Origin: Candidatus Woesearchaeota archaeon
GTDB taxonomy: Archaea; Nanobdellota; Nanobdellia; Woesearchaeales; DSVV01
Assembly: GCA_018303325.1 (NCBI GenBank)
Contig: JAGVYH010000005.1
Location: forward strand, 1-43,840
Length of the DNA stretch: 43,840 nucleotides
Direction: 5' to 3'
Part shown: positions 25,655-34,812 of the stretch, one piece after another
Position numbering within the stretch: the first letter of the stretch is position 1
Layout of the letters: each line of letters starts with the position of its first letter
Position numbers and translations under genes: made by a program
The notes under the pieces: model-generated
Seen by the model: the letters and a program-made list of their open reading frames with translations, nothing else
The model's database searches: none
What the model was told of the DNA's origin: nothing

Positions 25655-28480
25655 TTATATCGTCAATCTGCTTATCTCGTCTTCCCTTTCACTTTTTTCT
25701 TTCAGCAATTTGCACACCAGCTGATGCTCCATATAACATTTCTCGCATCTTCCTTTTTTTTCCTGCTGTGATTTGTAGTCAGCAAAACAAATAGCTCCAT
25801 GCTGTATACCTTCTTTTTCTTCAACTATATTCACCAGCATGTTTAATATAACATCATGAATGATGTCGTCGGGTGTGAACAAGGTTATCGGCGAGAATTT
25901 CTGCTCCCTGTAAGTTGCATGAGGCATTGGCTCTTCTTTTTTAGTGTCACCCTTATTGTAGAATCCGCGGTAAAATGCATTCTTGTTTAAGACAGTGTAA
26001 ATATTATTTATTTTCACATGGGTATTATTGACTTTGTCGCCCAATTCCTCCTCGACAATATGCTTGATCAGCCATCCGTAAAAAAATGTCTGCAATAAAT
26101 ATTTATGTTCAGGATAAGGAGTTACCCTATTTGTTTTTGTATCAATGATGATGAGATCATAGTTTTTAGTTATAGCGCGGTTAATATTTATTTTTCCATC
26201 AGTATTTACTTTTCCGTCGCTATTACCACCATTTCTATCAACACTCTCTCCATCACACAATGTATCTTCTCTTTCAAGGAAAAAATATGCATCAGGATGT
26301 ATAGATACAGTAAATGGCTTGATTATTCTGTGCTTTAAGTCTGTATTGCTTTTTAGATAATATAAATCCCTTTGTGTGATTGTATGCAAGAATGGTGTTT
26401 CTGTATAGCAGTCAGATGCTCTTGGTTCAATGCCTGCTTTTCTTAATGTTTCATAATGCGCTAATCCTTCCAATGGTGTTGACGAGACTTTGTGTATTGC
26501 TGTGCCTCTGATTGCAAATATTGATTCCATTTCCGGCGTATGTGTTCTAAAAAATTCATCAACAACATCCTGCGCTTCTTTTGAAAGCTGCTCTCTTAAA
26601 AACGCTTTTCTTTTTTCTCTTGGCATTGAAGTAACTATCTTTTCTATAGAACATCCTGTATCAAGAGAACATTCAGCGCCGAAAAAACCTTCAGCGAAAG
26701 AACCTTCTGCATTAAACCCTCCTTTTTCATACAGGGCAAACCATGTTCTGTCTAATTTCGGGCATGTTGGCAATGAGAATTCAGAGCCCCTAAAGTCACT
26801 TTTTATTCTTTGAATATTTGCACTATTGCTTACAGCATCTGGGCTGTCCCTCCCTTTTGGTTCATGCGCTTCTTCTCTTATTTCACTTGCTCTCGCATTT
26901 TTTATCGACGGCATTTCGAAGAATCCATGAATCATGTCTGGTGTTACAATTCTTTTTCCTTCAAGCTCCTGAAGCCATCTCCTGTTTGTTTTGTTAAATG
27001 TTCTTAATCCGCAATAAATTGAGGTATCCCTCGTCATTAGCTCCACAATCCTTGGCTCTATTCTTGAAAAGCCAATTCTGTGGGTATATGCAAATTCTCT
27101 CACGTGCCTTTGCTCATCGCCAGAAAGAATGGCTCCTGCTAAATCATGCATGTTTGGATGCTTATCTCTTGTTCCATTTTCAAGAAGAAAAAAAGGATAC
27201 TCGTCAACAGATTGATAACGGACAACATTAACTATATCTTTTGATTCCATTCTCACTCTTTTTGCGCTTTTAACAAAACGCTTTGACCACGTCATGTAAA
27301 CATTCTCAATAAATCCAATTAATCTTCCTATTGCAGTAGGATGACAGATTCCCATAAACGGCATTAACTCAGGCGTACTTGCAAGTATTCCCTGCTCACC
27401 GCCGACAAAATGAAATCTCAGCGGAGTTTCTGAATATGCCAATGTATTTTCAATGATTCTCGCGCTGTCAGATGTTTTCTCCATGTATAGAGGAATCCCA
27501 CTGATGCCGTACTCTTTCATTGTGCTTATAATGTGTGGAAAGATTAAGTCAAGCAGATGCGCAAATTTTATCGCCATAACCTGCGTGTTAAGATGAATTT
27601 CATATCTTTTTAGCTCTAAATACCTGTCTAAGTCAATAACGCCGTTAAATGCTGCATCCTCACTCAATAAGTTAGGGGATGCTTTTAGAACCTGCTCTAC
27701 TGATTTCAAAGAAAGCAATGCAGGGTCATAAACAGAATTTCCTCTTTTTGGCATGACGTCGTCAAATTTAACAAGTGTTCCAAAGCCAATGGTATTATTT
27801 AGCAGCATTCTTTGGTTAATCTCTATCTCAATTCTGTCTCTTAAGATATCTTCTAAACCAATTATTTTAGGTTCTGTATCTTGCTCAGAATCTTGAGTGC
27901 CATCATTGCTATGATCATCCTTAACGTTGTGATTCTCCTTAAGGGTTAACTTTTGTATATACGGAACAGGCTGCACGTATACAAGCCTAAACATGTCAAG
28001 AAATTCAAAAGGAAACAATTGGCTTACTGCCTCAATAAACAGCGTCGAAAAAAGGTGCGAGTTTGAGTAAGGGTCAACGCCGCTTTTTCTCCCGCTTCTG
28101 TAATCTGTAACACACAGACCATTCACAAGAATAGGAATCTTTTGGTGAAAATGGTTATTATTGTTTTTTTCGCCATGTTTTTTTAATTCATCGAGTAAAA
28201 CCTCGCCGTGCATTTTGTATTTATTCAGCCTGCCAACTTTTTTTGGGTCGTTTGCTTCAACAAAGGCAGCGGTTAAAACATCTTCCAAGCATATTTTTCC
28301 TGAAATGCTTTTCTGTGAAGAACTCTTTTTGGAAGCGGTTACTCTTAATCCACCGCTGTTTTTTAAGTATTCAAGGAGCAATGCAGGTTCATTTACTCCT
28401 CTCGCTGTAAGAAATGCTCTTGCAATTTCAATATTTGAGTACAATTGCTTTATTGTGAAAATGCTGTCAACTTCTGCCAC
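25655..28480 (-). CDS. Large RecB/Cas4-like PD-(D/E)XK nuclease with probable Fe-S site
   Basis: 941 aa. The first 640 or so residues match nothing I know. The last 300 look like a RecB-family exonuclease: IRGTAIHK with H663, HPDAYFFLE with D730, DLIIIDTKTNR with D780 and K782 (the D-xTK core), and a QTFFYGWLI motif-QxxxY-like helix. Four cysteines at 898, 912, 915 and 923 (GRCEKCYMEHQLVC) resemble the Fe-S cluster set of Cas4/Dna2/AddB. Runs such as NAEGSFAEG and NSDGKVNTDGK are in-frame repeat expansions. It is divergent from the PolB-like gene, 55 bp away, with a shared TATA (ATTTATAAAT, 28503-28512). It likely cuts single-stranded DNA ends. Confidence 0.75.
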   Translation of the reverse strand: MAEVDSIFTIKQLYSNIEIARAFLTARGVNEPALLLEYLKNSGGLRVTASKKSSSQKSISGKICLEDVLTAAFVEANDPKKVGRLNKYKMHGEVLLDELKKHGEKNNNNHFHQKIPILVNGLCVTDYRSGRKSGVDPYSNSHLFSTLFIEAVSQLFPFEFLDMFRLVYVQPVPYIQKLTLKENHNVKDDHSNDGTQDSEQDTEPKIIGLEDILRDRIEIEINQRMLLNNTIGFGTLVKFDDVMPKRGNSVYDPALLSLKSVEQVLKASPNLLSEDAAFNGVIDLDRYLELKRYEIHLNTQVMAIKFAHLLDLIFPHIISTMKEYGISGIPLYMEKTSDSARIIENTLAYSETPLRFHFVGGEQGILASTPELMPFMGICHPTAIGRLIGFIENVYMTWSKRFVKSAKRVRMESKDIVNVVRYQSVDEYPFFLLENGTRDKHPNMHDLAGAILSGDEQRHVREFAYTHRIGFSRIEPRIVELMTRDTSIYCGLRTFNKTNRRWLQELEGKRIVTPDMIHGFFEMPSIKNARASEIREEAHEPKGRDSPDAVSNSANIQRIKSDFRGSEFSLPTCPKLDRTWFALYEKGGFNAEGSFAEGFFGAECSLDTGCSIEKIVTSMPREKRKAFLREQLSKEAQDVVDEFFRTHTPEMESIFAIRGTAIHKVSSTPLEGLAHYETLRKAGIEPRASDCYTETPFLHTITQRDLYYLKSNTDLKHRIIKPFTVSIHPDAYFFLEREDTLCDGESVDRNGGNSDGKVNTDGKININRAITKNYDLIIIDTKTNRVTPYPEHKYLLQTFFYGWLIKHIVEEELGDKVNNTHVKINNIYTVLNKNAFYRGFYNKGDTKKEEPMPHATYREQKFSPITLFTPDDIIHDVILNMLVNIVEEKEGIQHGAICFADYKSQQEKKGRCEKCYMEHQLVCKLLKEKSEREDEISRLTI

Positions 28481-28502
28481 TGTGGGTAAAAAGTATGGTT
28501 AC

Positions 28503-28512
28503 ATTTATAAAT
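28503..28512. promoter_or_regulatory. Shared TATA-like box between the divergent nuclease and PolB-like genes
   Basis: ATTTATAAAT is palindromic, the only such motif in the 55-bp gap, and lies about 22-24 bp from both start codons. Both genes could be leaderless transcripts competing for or sharing one TBP site. Confidence 0.5.
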
Positions 28513-28535
28513 CTTATTGCTTTTCTTCCTCTTCA

Positions 28536-31500
28536 ATGGTAAAATTCCTTACTTTTTTAAGGCCTGAGAGAACATTAGAGGCAAAGCTAAACTCAATGAT
28601 TAGCGCTGTTATTTGGAATTACGACGAGCGTACAGGTAATGTAGATGGTAGTACTAATGCAAATGGTAGTTCGAGTGAGATTGAAAATATAAGTGGGATT
28701 GAGAATATAAGTGAAATTGGAAATATAAGTGGGATTGGGAATATAAGTGAAATTGGAAATCCAGAAGTTACTCTACTTCGCCATGAACACAGAATACCCA
28801 CTAGGCTTTCAAGGACAATCACACGTGAAGAATTGCAGAAAAGTGTTGACGTCTATAAAGAGCATATAAAGAAAACTTATCAAACTGTTCTTGACGAGAC
28901 ATTAGCCGAAATATCATCTTCTAGAAACAAAAAAAGAACGAAAAAGAGCGGCATTTCAAAAAAGCTTGCTGCGCTGGAAAGAAAAAAAGAAGTCCTTCAG
29001 GAATTTTTAACTGATATTGACAGCAGAATAAGGATAGAAGGGCCATATTCAAGGGGGAATTACAATACTTTTCATCTTGTTGCTCCTTTTTTAGATTCCT
29101 CTGAGCAGCAGATATATCTGACAAAAGAATTTTTGGTTGACAGCAGATACAACAGCGTGCGAAGATTACAGGAATATTCTTTCAGGTTTCCTTTTGGGAT
29201 TATTGAATTTAGTGAAGATGGTGGTGTTAAAGATAGTGGTGTTAAAGGTAGTGGTGTTAAAGGTGGTGGTGTTAAAGATAGTGGTGTTGATGAAGAGGGT
29301 GATGTCGTTGGCGGAAAAACAAGAACAACTACACGAACAATTACAAGAACAATTGCGAAAAAACAAAGAGTTCCTGTTGAGCCTATTCTTAAAGCAAAAG
29401 GTTTGGCAAATGATATTGAGACTCATAACTGGCAGAAAGTTCGGGTGCAGGAAGAATTGGCAAATGAACCAGAAGAATCTTTGAAAAAAAGATTTTTGGG
29501 TTTAGTTGATGCATACAAAACCCCTTTTGATGCAAGAGAACTTGAATGGATGGACAGGCGCGATTTCATCAGAGGGATAGAAACAATTCTCGACGCAAAT
29601 AAAGACGAGAGAATAACTGCTGATTCTTTAATTAATCTTGATATAAATGACATAACTGCAAATGGCATAAATGAAAATTATGTTGTCACCTCGCTTGATT
29701 GCGGCATGGAGTTTATTGACGTTAAAATTCCAGGAATGTCAGACCGCGCAGGAAATGGCGCAGAAAAAATAGAAGATATAAAATGCGGGGATGCAAGAAG
29801 AGTCAAAATTATAAAAGTTGATAGAAAAAAGATTATTCCTGTTGTTAATGAGCTATTTGGGAGAATAAATCCTTTGTTTTGTTATGGCCACAACCAGCTG
29901 AAGTTTGACTACGAGAAATCAGAGTCATTGGAAGGCGGGTTTATGCCTGGTGTTGACGGAGCAGCGCCGTTATTTCTCGCGCAAATTCCAGGCGGATTTA
30001 AAGTACTTCGAATTTTGCCGGGGAGAATTGATATTGACCCTTCTGGCTATGCGCAGCATTACATGAATCTTCACAATAACAGGCTTGACACAGTTTTTAC
30101 CCATGTTACTGGCATTTCTTCGCCAAAAACAATGACGCATGACGAGCTTGCCCTAAAGACGAGGAAAGCAGAAGAAGGAAGCATGCAGGATGCATTTGAC
30201 ATTCTTTATTATGCTGCGCAGGATAGCATGAAATCTTATATGATAGGAGAGGCGCTTAAAGAAGAGCACATACTGCTTTCACGCGTATTTTATTCTCTGC
30301 CAGCAAGAATTGATGTAACATCAAAGAAAACATTAGGAGAAGATTATTGGGTCGGATGGAATTTACGGCATAAGCAGACGTTTCCAAGAGATGAAATAAG
30401 GACGTCGAGGATAACTGTTGTGAAAAGATATGAAAACGGACAAGAAAATAGACAAGAAGAAAATAAAGAAAAGAAAAAAGGAGAGAAACAAAAAGAGAAA
30501 CAAGAAAAAGAACAAGAAAAGAGAGTAGGTGTAAAGTTAAATGAAGTTAGTTTTGAAGATTTCGATAAAATTGATTATTTTTATGATGAGATTCAGAAAA
30601 TTATATGGGAACATGAAAATTCTGAAGACTTGCTTGTAAAAACAGTAAAAAGTTCAGAAAAACAGACAAATAAAAATTTAAATGCAAAAAAAGGCATTTA
30701 CGACGGTATTTTAGTCTATTTCTTTCCGTTTGCTGAAGCGTTTAGAGAGATGTTTGAAAATGAGCAGGAAGTTAAGGATATTTATGATTGTATTGATTTT
30801 ATCACAACAGATAATATATCTAATATTTTACATGACACAAGCACACAAACTACAAATGGAACAATCAACACAGGCATATTAAACGCAAGAAAAAAAGTCA
30901 GATTACTTAAAGCAATCGAGGCAATTTGCGAATATCCTTTGTTTAAAATGGTTGATGGTATGGCAACAGAAACGCTTTTTGCAGCAGAGTTTGACTTAGG
31001 TTTTTCTGGCAAAGAGTTGGAAAAATATAGAGCAAGAGTAAAGGATGCGATTGCAAGAATTGGAGAGCTGTTGAGAGCATATAAACCAATTAATATGAAG
31101 CAGGAGATATTTATTTTGCCTGCGAATATCCATGATAACGCAGTTGATAATGCATCTGATAACGCACCTGATAAATCTCTCGGGGTTTTAGAGAGGATTG
31201 TCGACAATAAACTTGGCGTGGTTGTTGGCAAAGGACGGTTTTTATCAGGGACAAAAGGCAGATTTGCATGCTGTATCAATGGAGAGTTTATGATGCATGG
31301 CATTGCTGATTATGCCTCAAACAAAGGCGAAAGATGCATATTTGAGAAGGCATTTTATGAATATTTTCTGAAAAAGATTGTTGTTGAAGACGATATTCGC
31401 GGTGCTCTGACTTATCTTACTGAAAGGGCAAGGCTTCTTGCAGACGGGAAAATCATGCACGAAGAAGTAGAATACAAAAGAGAGGCCAAAAGAGACCATA

Positions 31501-31973
31501 CAGATTATTCTGCCAGAGCAACGCAAAGATATATACCAAGAATGGCTGAACATCAGGTTAGACAGGGCGAATTGTTAAAATATGATTATAATTTAGAAGA
31601 AATGCAGGAGAAATTCTTTGGATTGCCGACGAAAGAGCAGCAGGAGCAATTGGCGAATTATCAAGCGCAGCATAAAGGCAGCAGACAGTTAAGTTTGTTT
31701 GATAATAAAGATGCTGTAGAAGAGGATGCAGAAGTGGATGATATTAACGACGACAAAGTAGGAGAAGGAGTTGATGGTGGAGAAGGAGTTGATGGAAATG
31801 CTGAAAAGCCGATAATAAGAGACGGAACAATATCTGAAATTGTCGAGTGGGTTTTTAAATTCAAGAAAGGCTCACAAGGAAAAAAATTGCTTGAAAAAGT
31901 ATATAGGGGCGAAGGAACAAATGATGATGTTGAGAGGATGATGAGTTTATACACAACGAATATAAGGAAGTAA
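28536..31973 (+). CDS. Inactivated B-family DNA polymerase homologue with intact 3'-5' exonuclease
   Basis: 1145 aa from ATG 28536 (an upstream extension would overlap the divergent gene). Exo I is NDIETHNW (D293, E295), Exo II is GHNQLKFDYEK (D458), Exo III is YAAQD (Y559, D563): a full DEDDy set. KKGIYDGILV (718-727) aligns with the stretch leading into polymerase motif A, but the catalytic Asp position is F729 in VYFFPFAEAF. Motif C (YGDTDS in active enzymes) is replaced around FKMVDGMATETLF (D807). QLSLFD (1051-1056) resembles an archaeal PCNA-binding box. Repeats such as NISGIENISEIGN and GVKDSGVKGSGVKG fill variable loops. So probably an exonuclease or scaffold, not a polymerase. It appears to lead the operon of four solenoid genes (next ATG 19 bp on). 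Confidence 0.78.
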   Translation: MVKFLTFLRPERTLEAKLNSMISAVIWNYDERTGNVDGSTNANGSSSEIENISGIENISEIGNISGIGNISEIGNPEVTLLRHEHRIPTRLSRTITREELQKSVDVYKEHIKKTYQTVLDETLAEISSSRNKKRTKKSGISKKLAALERKKEVLQEFLTDIDSRIRIEGPYSRGNYNTFHLVAPFLDSSEQQIYLTKEFLVDSRYNSVRRLQEYSFRFPFGIIEFSEDGGVKDSGVKGSGVKGGGVKDSGVDEEGDVVGGKTRTTTRTITRTIAKKQRVPVEPILKAKGLANDIETHNWQKVRVQEELANEPEESLKKRFLGLVDAYKTPFDARELEWMDRRDFIRGIETILDANKDERITADSLINLDINDITANGINENYVVTSLDCGMEFIDVKIPGMSDRAGNGAEKIEDIKCGDARRVKIIKVDRKKIIPVVNELFGRINPLFCYGHNQLKFDYEKSESLEGGFMPGVDGAAPLFLAQIPGGFKVLRILPGRIDIDPSGYAQHYMNLHNNRLDTVFTHVTGISSPKTMTHDELALKTRKAEEGSMQDAFDILYYAAQDSMKSYMIGEALKEEHILLSRVFYSLPARIDVTSKKTLGEDYWVGWNLRHKQTFPRDEIRTSRITVVKRYENGQENRQEENKEKKKGEKQKEKQEKEQEKRVGVKLNEVSFEDFDKIDYFYDEIQKIIWEHENSEDLLVKTVKSSEKQTNKNLNAKKGIYDGILVYFFPFAEAFREMFENEQEVKDIYDCIDFITTDNISNILHDTSTQTTNGTINTGILNARKKVRLLKAIEAICEYPLFKMVDGMATETLFAAEFDLGFSGKELEKYRARVKDAIARIGELLRAYKPINMKQEIFILPANIHDNAVDNASDNAPDKSLGVLERIVDNKLGVVVGKGRFLSGTKGRFACCINGEFMMHGIADYASNKGERCIFEKAFYEYFLKKIVVEDDIRGALTYLTERARLLADGKIMHEEVEYKREAKRDHTDYSARATQRYIPRMAEHQVRQGELLKYDYNLEEMQEKFFGLPTKEQQEQLANYQAQHKGSRQLSLFDNKDAVEEDAEVDDINDDKVGEGVDGGEGVDGNAEKPIIRDGTISEIVEWVFKFKKGSQGKKLLEKVYRGEGTNDDVERMMSLYTTNIRK

Positions 31974-31992
31974 ATAAAGGAATGCAAACAAA

Positions 31993-33621
31993 ATGGCAGA
32001 TGGATTATTTGGACTATTATCAGATTTAAGCGGAATTCAAGAACAGAGAGATATTCAAGTTAGAGAACAAACTCTTCTTGAAAAACTCATTAATATAGAA
32101 CAAGGAATTCTTTTGCACGTAGTAAGATATATATTAATTGACAAATTTTCAAAGAGAATAGATAAGTTATTAAATAAACAACCTAATGACGATTCAGAAG
32201 AGTTTTTAGAATCTGGAATGTTATCCTCTATTTATTCTTATTTAACAAAAGAATTGGAACCTGTTGAATTCTCAGAAAAAGATCTTACTGAATATATACT
32301 GGCTAGAACGAATAATTATGACAGAGACTCACTTGTTTGTGGGGTATTTTCTGGTTTTTTACTTAGTTTGATGACTGAAAGGAATCAAGCACAAGGAAAA
32401 AGAACAAGATTTTATATTAATGGAAGTGGTAATAGTTTTGATTATTTATTTGCCTTTGCAAGAACAGTAGATGAATTAATAGTTGAAAATTTTTCTGGGG
32501 ATTATATTTGTACTAATATTGGCTCAAATGGTGGTGTTGCCAATCAGGTTGTTGGCTTAAATCTTAAAGGAAATTATGCTTTAGCTGAGATAGGAACTGA
32601 TGGCGGTAATGTAAGTCTTGTTTTGGGTGTAGGCATCAAAGGAATAAGTGCATTATCTTCAATTGGAAAAAATGGCGGTAATGTAAAATATGTGCTTGGA
32701 TTTGATATTGAAGGTGATAATGCGCTCTATAATATATGCAGTAATAAAGGTAATATTAGTTTGATTTGTGGTTATGGTATTATTGGTAAGAATGTATTAA
32801 GCGCAATATGCAATGACGGTGGTAAAGGGGAGATGATAATAGGTATTAATATAACAGGTGATAACGCTTTATCTTCCTCTGGTACTCGGAAAGGGAATAT
32901 TGAATTATTGTATGGTATAAATATTAAAGGATATGGTGCATTGAGTTATGCTGCGAATAAGAAAGGAAATATAAAATTGGTAATGGGTGATAATATAACT
33001 AATATAAATAACGAAAAACATGCTTTATTTAAGACTGGCGCCCTTTCTTTTATTGCTAGTGAAGAAGGCCATGTTGAGGTTGTTGTAGGTAATAAAATTA
33101 CTGCTAGAAATGCTTTATCTCATATTGGTTTTAAAAATGGAAGAATTGGCAAACTTATAGCAATAGCTGTTAAAGGAGAAGAGGCTTTATTTTACATTGG
33201 CTGTGATGATGAAAAGAGAGAGGCTATAATAAATTATTCGTTTGATTGTGAATTAAAAAGGGACATAATTAAAATGTACGAAAAGAGACTAGGATACAAA
33301 ATTGAACCTGATGGACAAGATACAAATAGAGCTCCACCAAATTTTATCGGCGAAGAATATGAAAATGTTAAAGAAGTGCTTTGTGATAATGAAACAGATG
33401 TAACACCAACTAAATTATGTTGTAAAAAACTTGTAATAGGAAACCAAGCAAGAGAAGAATATCAACGAATCATGCAAGAGCATAAATTAAATGAAATTGT
33501 TGATGTGATAAAAAGTATGCAGGGCAAGTCTTATCAGGACGTTTTAAGAATCACTGACGAGCTTTCCGCATTAAAGCTTATAGCTCCTGAAATGTTTTTT
33601 GAGAGAACAGAGGATAAATAA
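31993..33621 (+). CDS. Beta-solenoid repeat protein, paralogue 1 of 4
   Basis: 542 aa, family not recognised. N-terminal module (1-110): GLFGLLSDLSGIQEQRDIQV, REQTLLEKL. A bridge KRTRFYINGSGNSFDYLFAF (about 136-155) is shared by all four paralogues. Residues of about 160-405 hold roughly ten repeats of about 23 residues with the pattern G-D/N-x-A-L-x-x-I-G-x-x-G-G-N-V-x-x-V-x-G, predicting a right-handed beta-solenoid. The C-terminal motif SMQGKSYQDVLRITDEL is also shared. It has an AAAGGAATG site before ATG 31993. The solenoid is longest in this copy. It may recognise a ligand or partner; no catalytic residues are visible. Confidence 0.75.
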   Translation: MADGLFGLLSDLSGIQEQRDIQVREQTLLEKLINIEQGILLHVVRYILIDKFSKRIDKLLNKQPNDDSEEFLESGMLSSIYSYLTKELEPVEFSEKDLTEYILARTNNYDRDSLVCGVFSGFLLSLMTERNQAQGKRTRFYINGSGNSFDYLFAFARTVDELIVENFSGDYICTNIGSNGGVANQVVGLNLKGNYALAEIGTDGGNVSLVLGVGIKGISALSSIGKNGGNVKYVLGFDIEGDNALYNICSNKGNISLICGYGIIGKNVLSAICNDGGKGEMIIGINITGDNALSSSGTRKGNIELLYGINIKGYGALSYAANKKGNIKLVMGDNITNINNEKHALFKTGALSFIASEEGHVEVVVGNKITARNALSHIGFKNGRIGKLIAIAVKGEEALFYIGCDDEKREAIINYSFDCELKRDIIKMYEKRLGYKIEPDGQDTNRAPPNFIGEEYENVKEVLCDNETDVTPTKLCCKKLVIGNQAREEYQRIMQEHKLNEIVDVIKSMQGKSYQDVLRITDELSALKLIAPEMFFERTEDK

Positions 33622-33622
33622 A

Positions 33623-34783
33623 ATGGTACATCCTATTACAGACAGAATACACTGCATGGCAGATGGAATACATCGCATGACAGATAAACCATTACCCACA
33701 GCAAATGGACAACACTGCATGACAGACGGATTATTCGATGATTTAAGGGATATTGATGAAGCGAGAGGTATTACAATTAGAGAACAAACTACACTTGAAA
33801 AATTATTAGAAGCAGAAACAAAATTAATTCATCATGAAACACAAGGATGGCGTAAAAACGTTTTAGTAGAATTTGGCAGATTCCGGGGTGGTTATGAATT
33901 TTTTTATGAAAGATTGACTCAATTATTGGGAAATATTAAGTTTACAGAGATTGATTTAAAAGAGTTTATTTTAGCAAAGGCAAACACTGATTATCAAGAA
34001 GATTATTCTGCGGCATTAGGACTATTTACAGGATGTTTACTGGAAATATTGACAAAAAGAAACACAGAAGAAGGTAAACGAACAATTGTTTATATTAATG
34101 GTCAAGGAAACAAATTTGATTACTTATTTTCTCATGCAAGGGCAGTTGACACTCTTGTTGTTGATAATTTTAGAGGGGATAACATATGCTATAATATAAG
34201 CAATTCTCTTGACAAAAGAGCAAAAACCATAGCTGTGCTGAATATATCTGGAGATAGAACCTGTGCGGGAGTTAATGGCCATATTTGGAATTTATTTATA
34301 ATCGACTGTTATGGCGATTATATCGCGTCTAGGATTTCAGAGCGTTCAGAAAATGCAGGTATTAGAAATTGTTATATTATAAACGCAAACGGAAATTATA
34401 TTGCAAACAAACTTGCGGCGGAGGGAAAAATAAACTATGTTTTTATAGTCAATGAAAACGGCAATGTTAACTTAGGTGATGTCACCGCAAGAAATGGCAG
34501 TATAAACACTCTTTATGTCGTGTCTATTGGTGGTATAATAAACATATCAAGTGATGATTCTTTAGCAAGTATGATGGATATGTTTGAAAAGGTTGACATT
34601 ACTAAAATTAATGCGAAAGAATTAAACCAGTATGATGGTAGTGTTCATATTGACCAAGCAGTTTTAAAAAAATATCAAAGATGGATGCAGGAGACAAAAA
34701 CTGGCGATGCTATAAATACACTGAAAAGTTTGCAAGGAAAAAGTTATACTGATGCTATAAAAGTATTAGAACTACATTTCTAA
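33623..34783 (+). CDS. Beta-solenoid repeat protein, paralogue 2 of 4
   Basis: 386 aa from ATG 33623, one base after the previous stop codon and behind AGAGGAT. The common N-terminal module starts only at GLFDDLRDIDEARGITIREQ, about 34 residues in. The extra N-terminus holds near-repeats of the start (HCMADGIHRMTDK, HCMTDG), so ATG 33719 may be the ancestral start. KRTIVYINGQGNKFDYLF is the shared bridge. The solenoid is shorter and more degenerate, with motifs like ANGNYIANKLAAEG. The C-terminal LKSLQGKSYTDAIKVLEL is the shared helix. Confidence 0.75.
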   Translation: MVHPITDRIHCMADGIHRMTDKPLPTANGQHCMTDGLFDDLRDIDEARGITIREQTTLEKLLEAETKLIHHETQGWRKNVLVEFGRFRGGYEFFYERLTQLLGNIKFTEIDLKEFILAKANTDYQEDYSAALGLFTGCLLEILTKRNTEEGKRTIVYINGQGNKFDYLFSHARAVDTLVVDNFRGDNICYNISNSLDKRAKTIAVLNISGDRTCAGVNGHIWNLFIIDCYGDYIASRISERSENAGIRNCYIINANGNYIANKLAAEGKINYVFIVNENGNVNLGDVTARNGSINTLYVVSIGGIINISSDDSLASMMDMFEKVDITKINAKELNQYDGSVHIDQAVLKKYQRWMQETKTGDAINTLKSLQGKSYTDAIKVLELHF

Positions 34784-34812
34784 AAAATTAAATAATCTAA
34801 ACACAGGTCAAA

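Noticed and set aside
28161-28535. N-terminal extension of the PolB-like protein by 125 codons
   Set aside because: It would overlap the start of the divergent nuclease gene antisense; its composition is that of an antisense shadow, and ATG 28536 lies just after a TATA box.
25655-31973. Casposon (PolB plus Cas4-like nuclease)
   Set aside because: Casposons need a Cas1 integrase and an active PolB with terminal inverted repeats; there is no Cas1 here and the polymerase site is lost.
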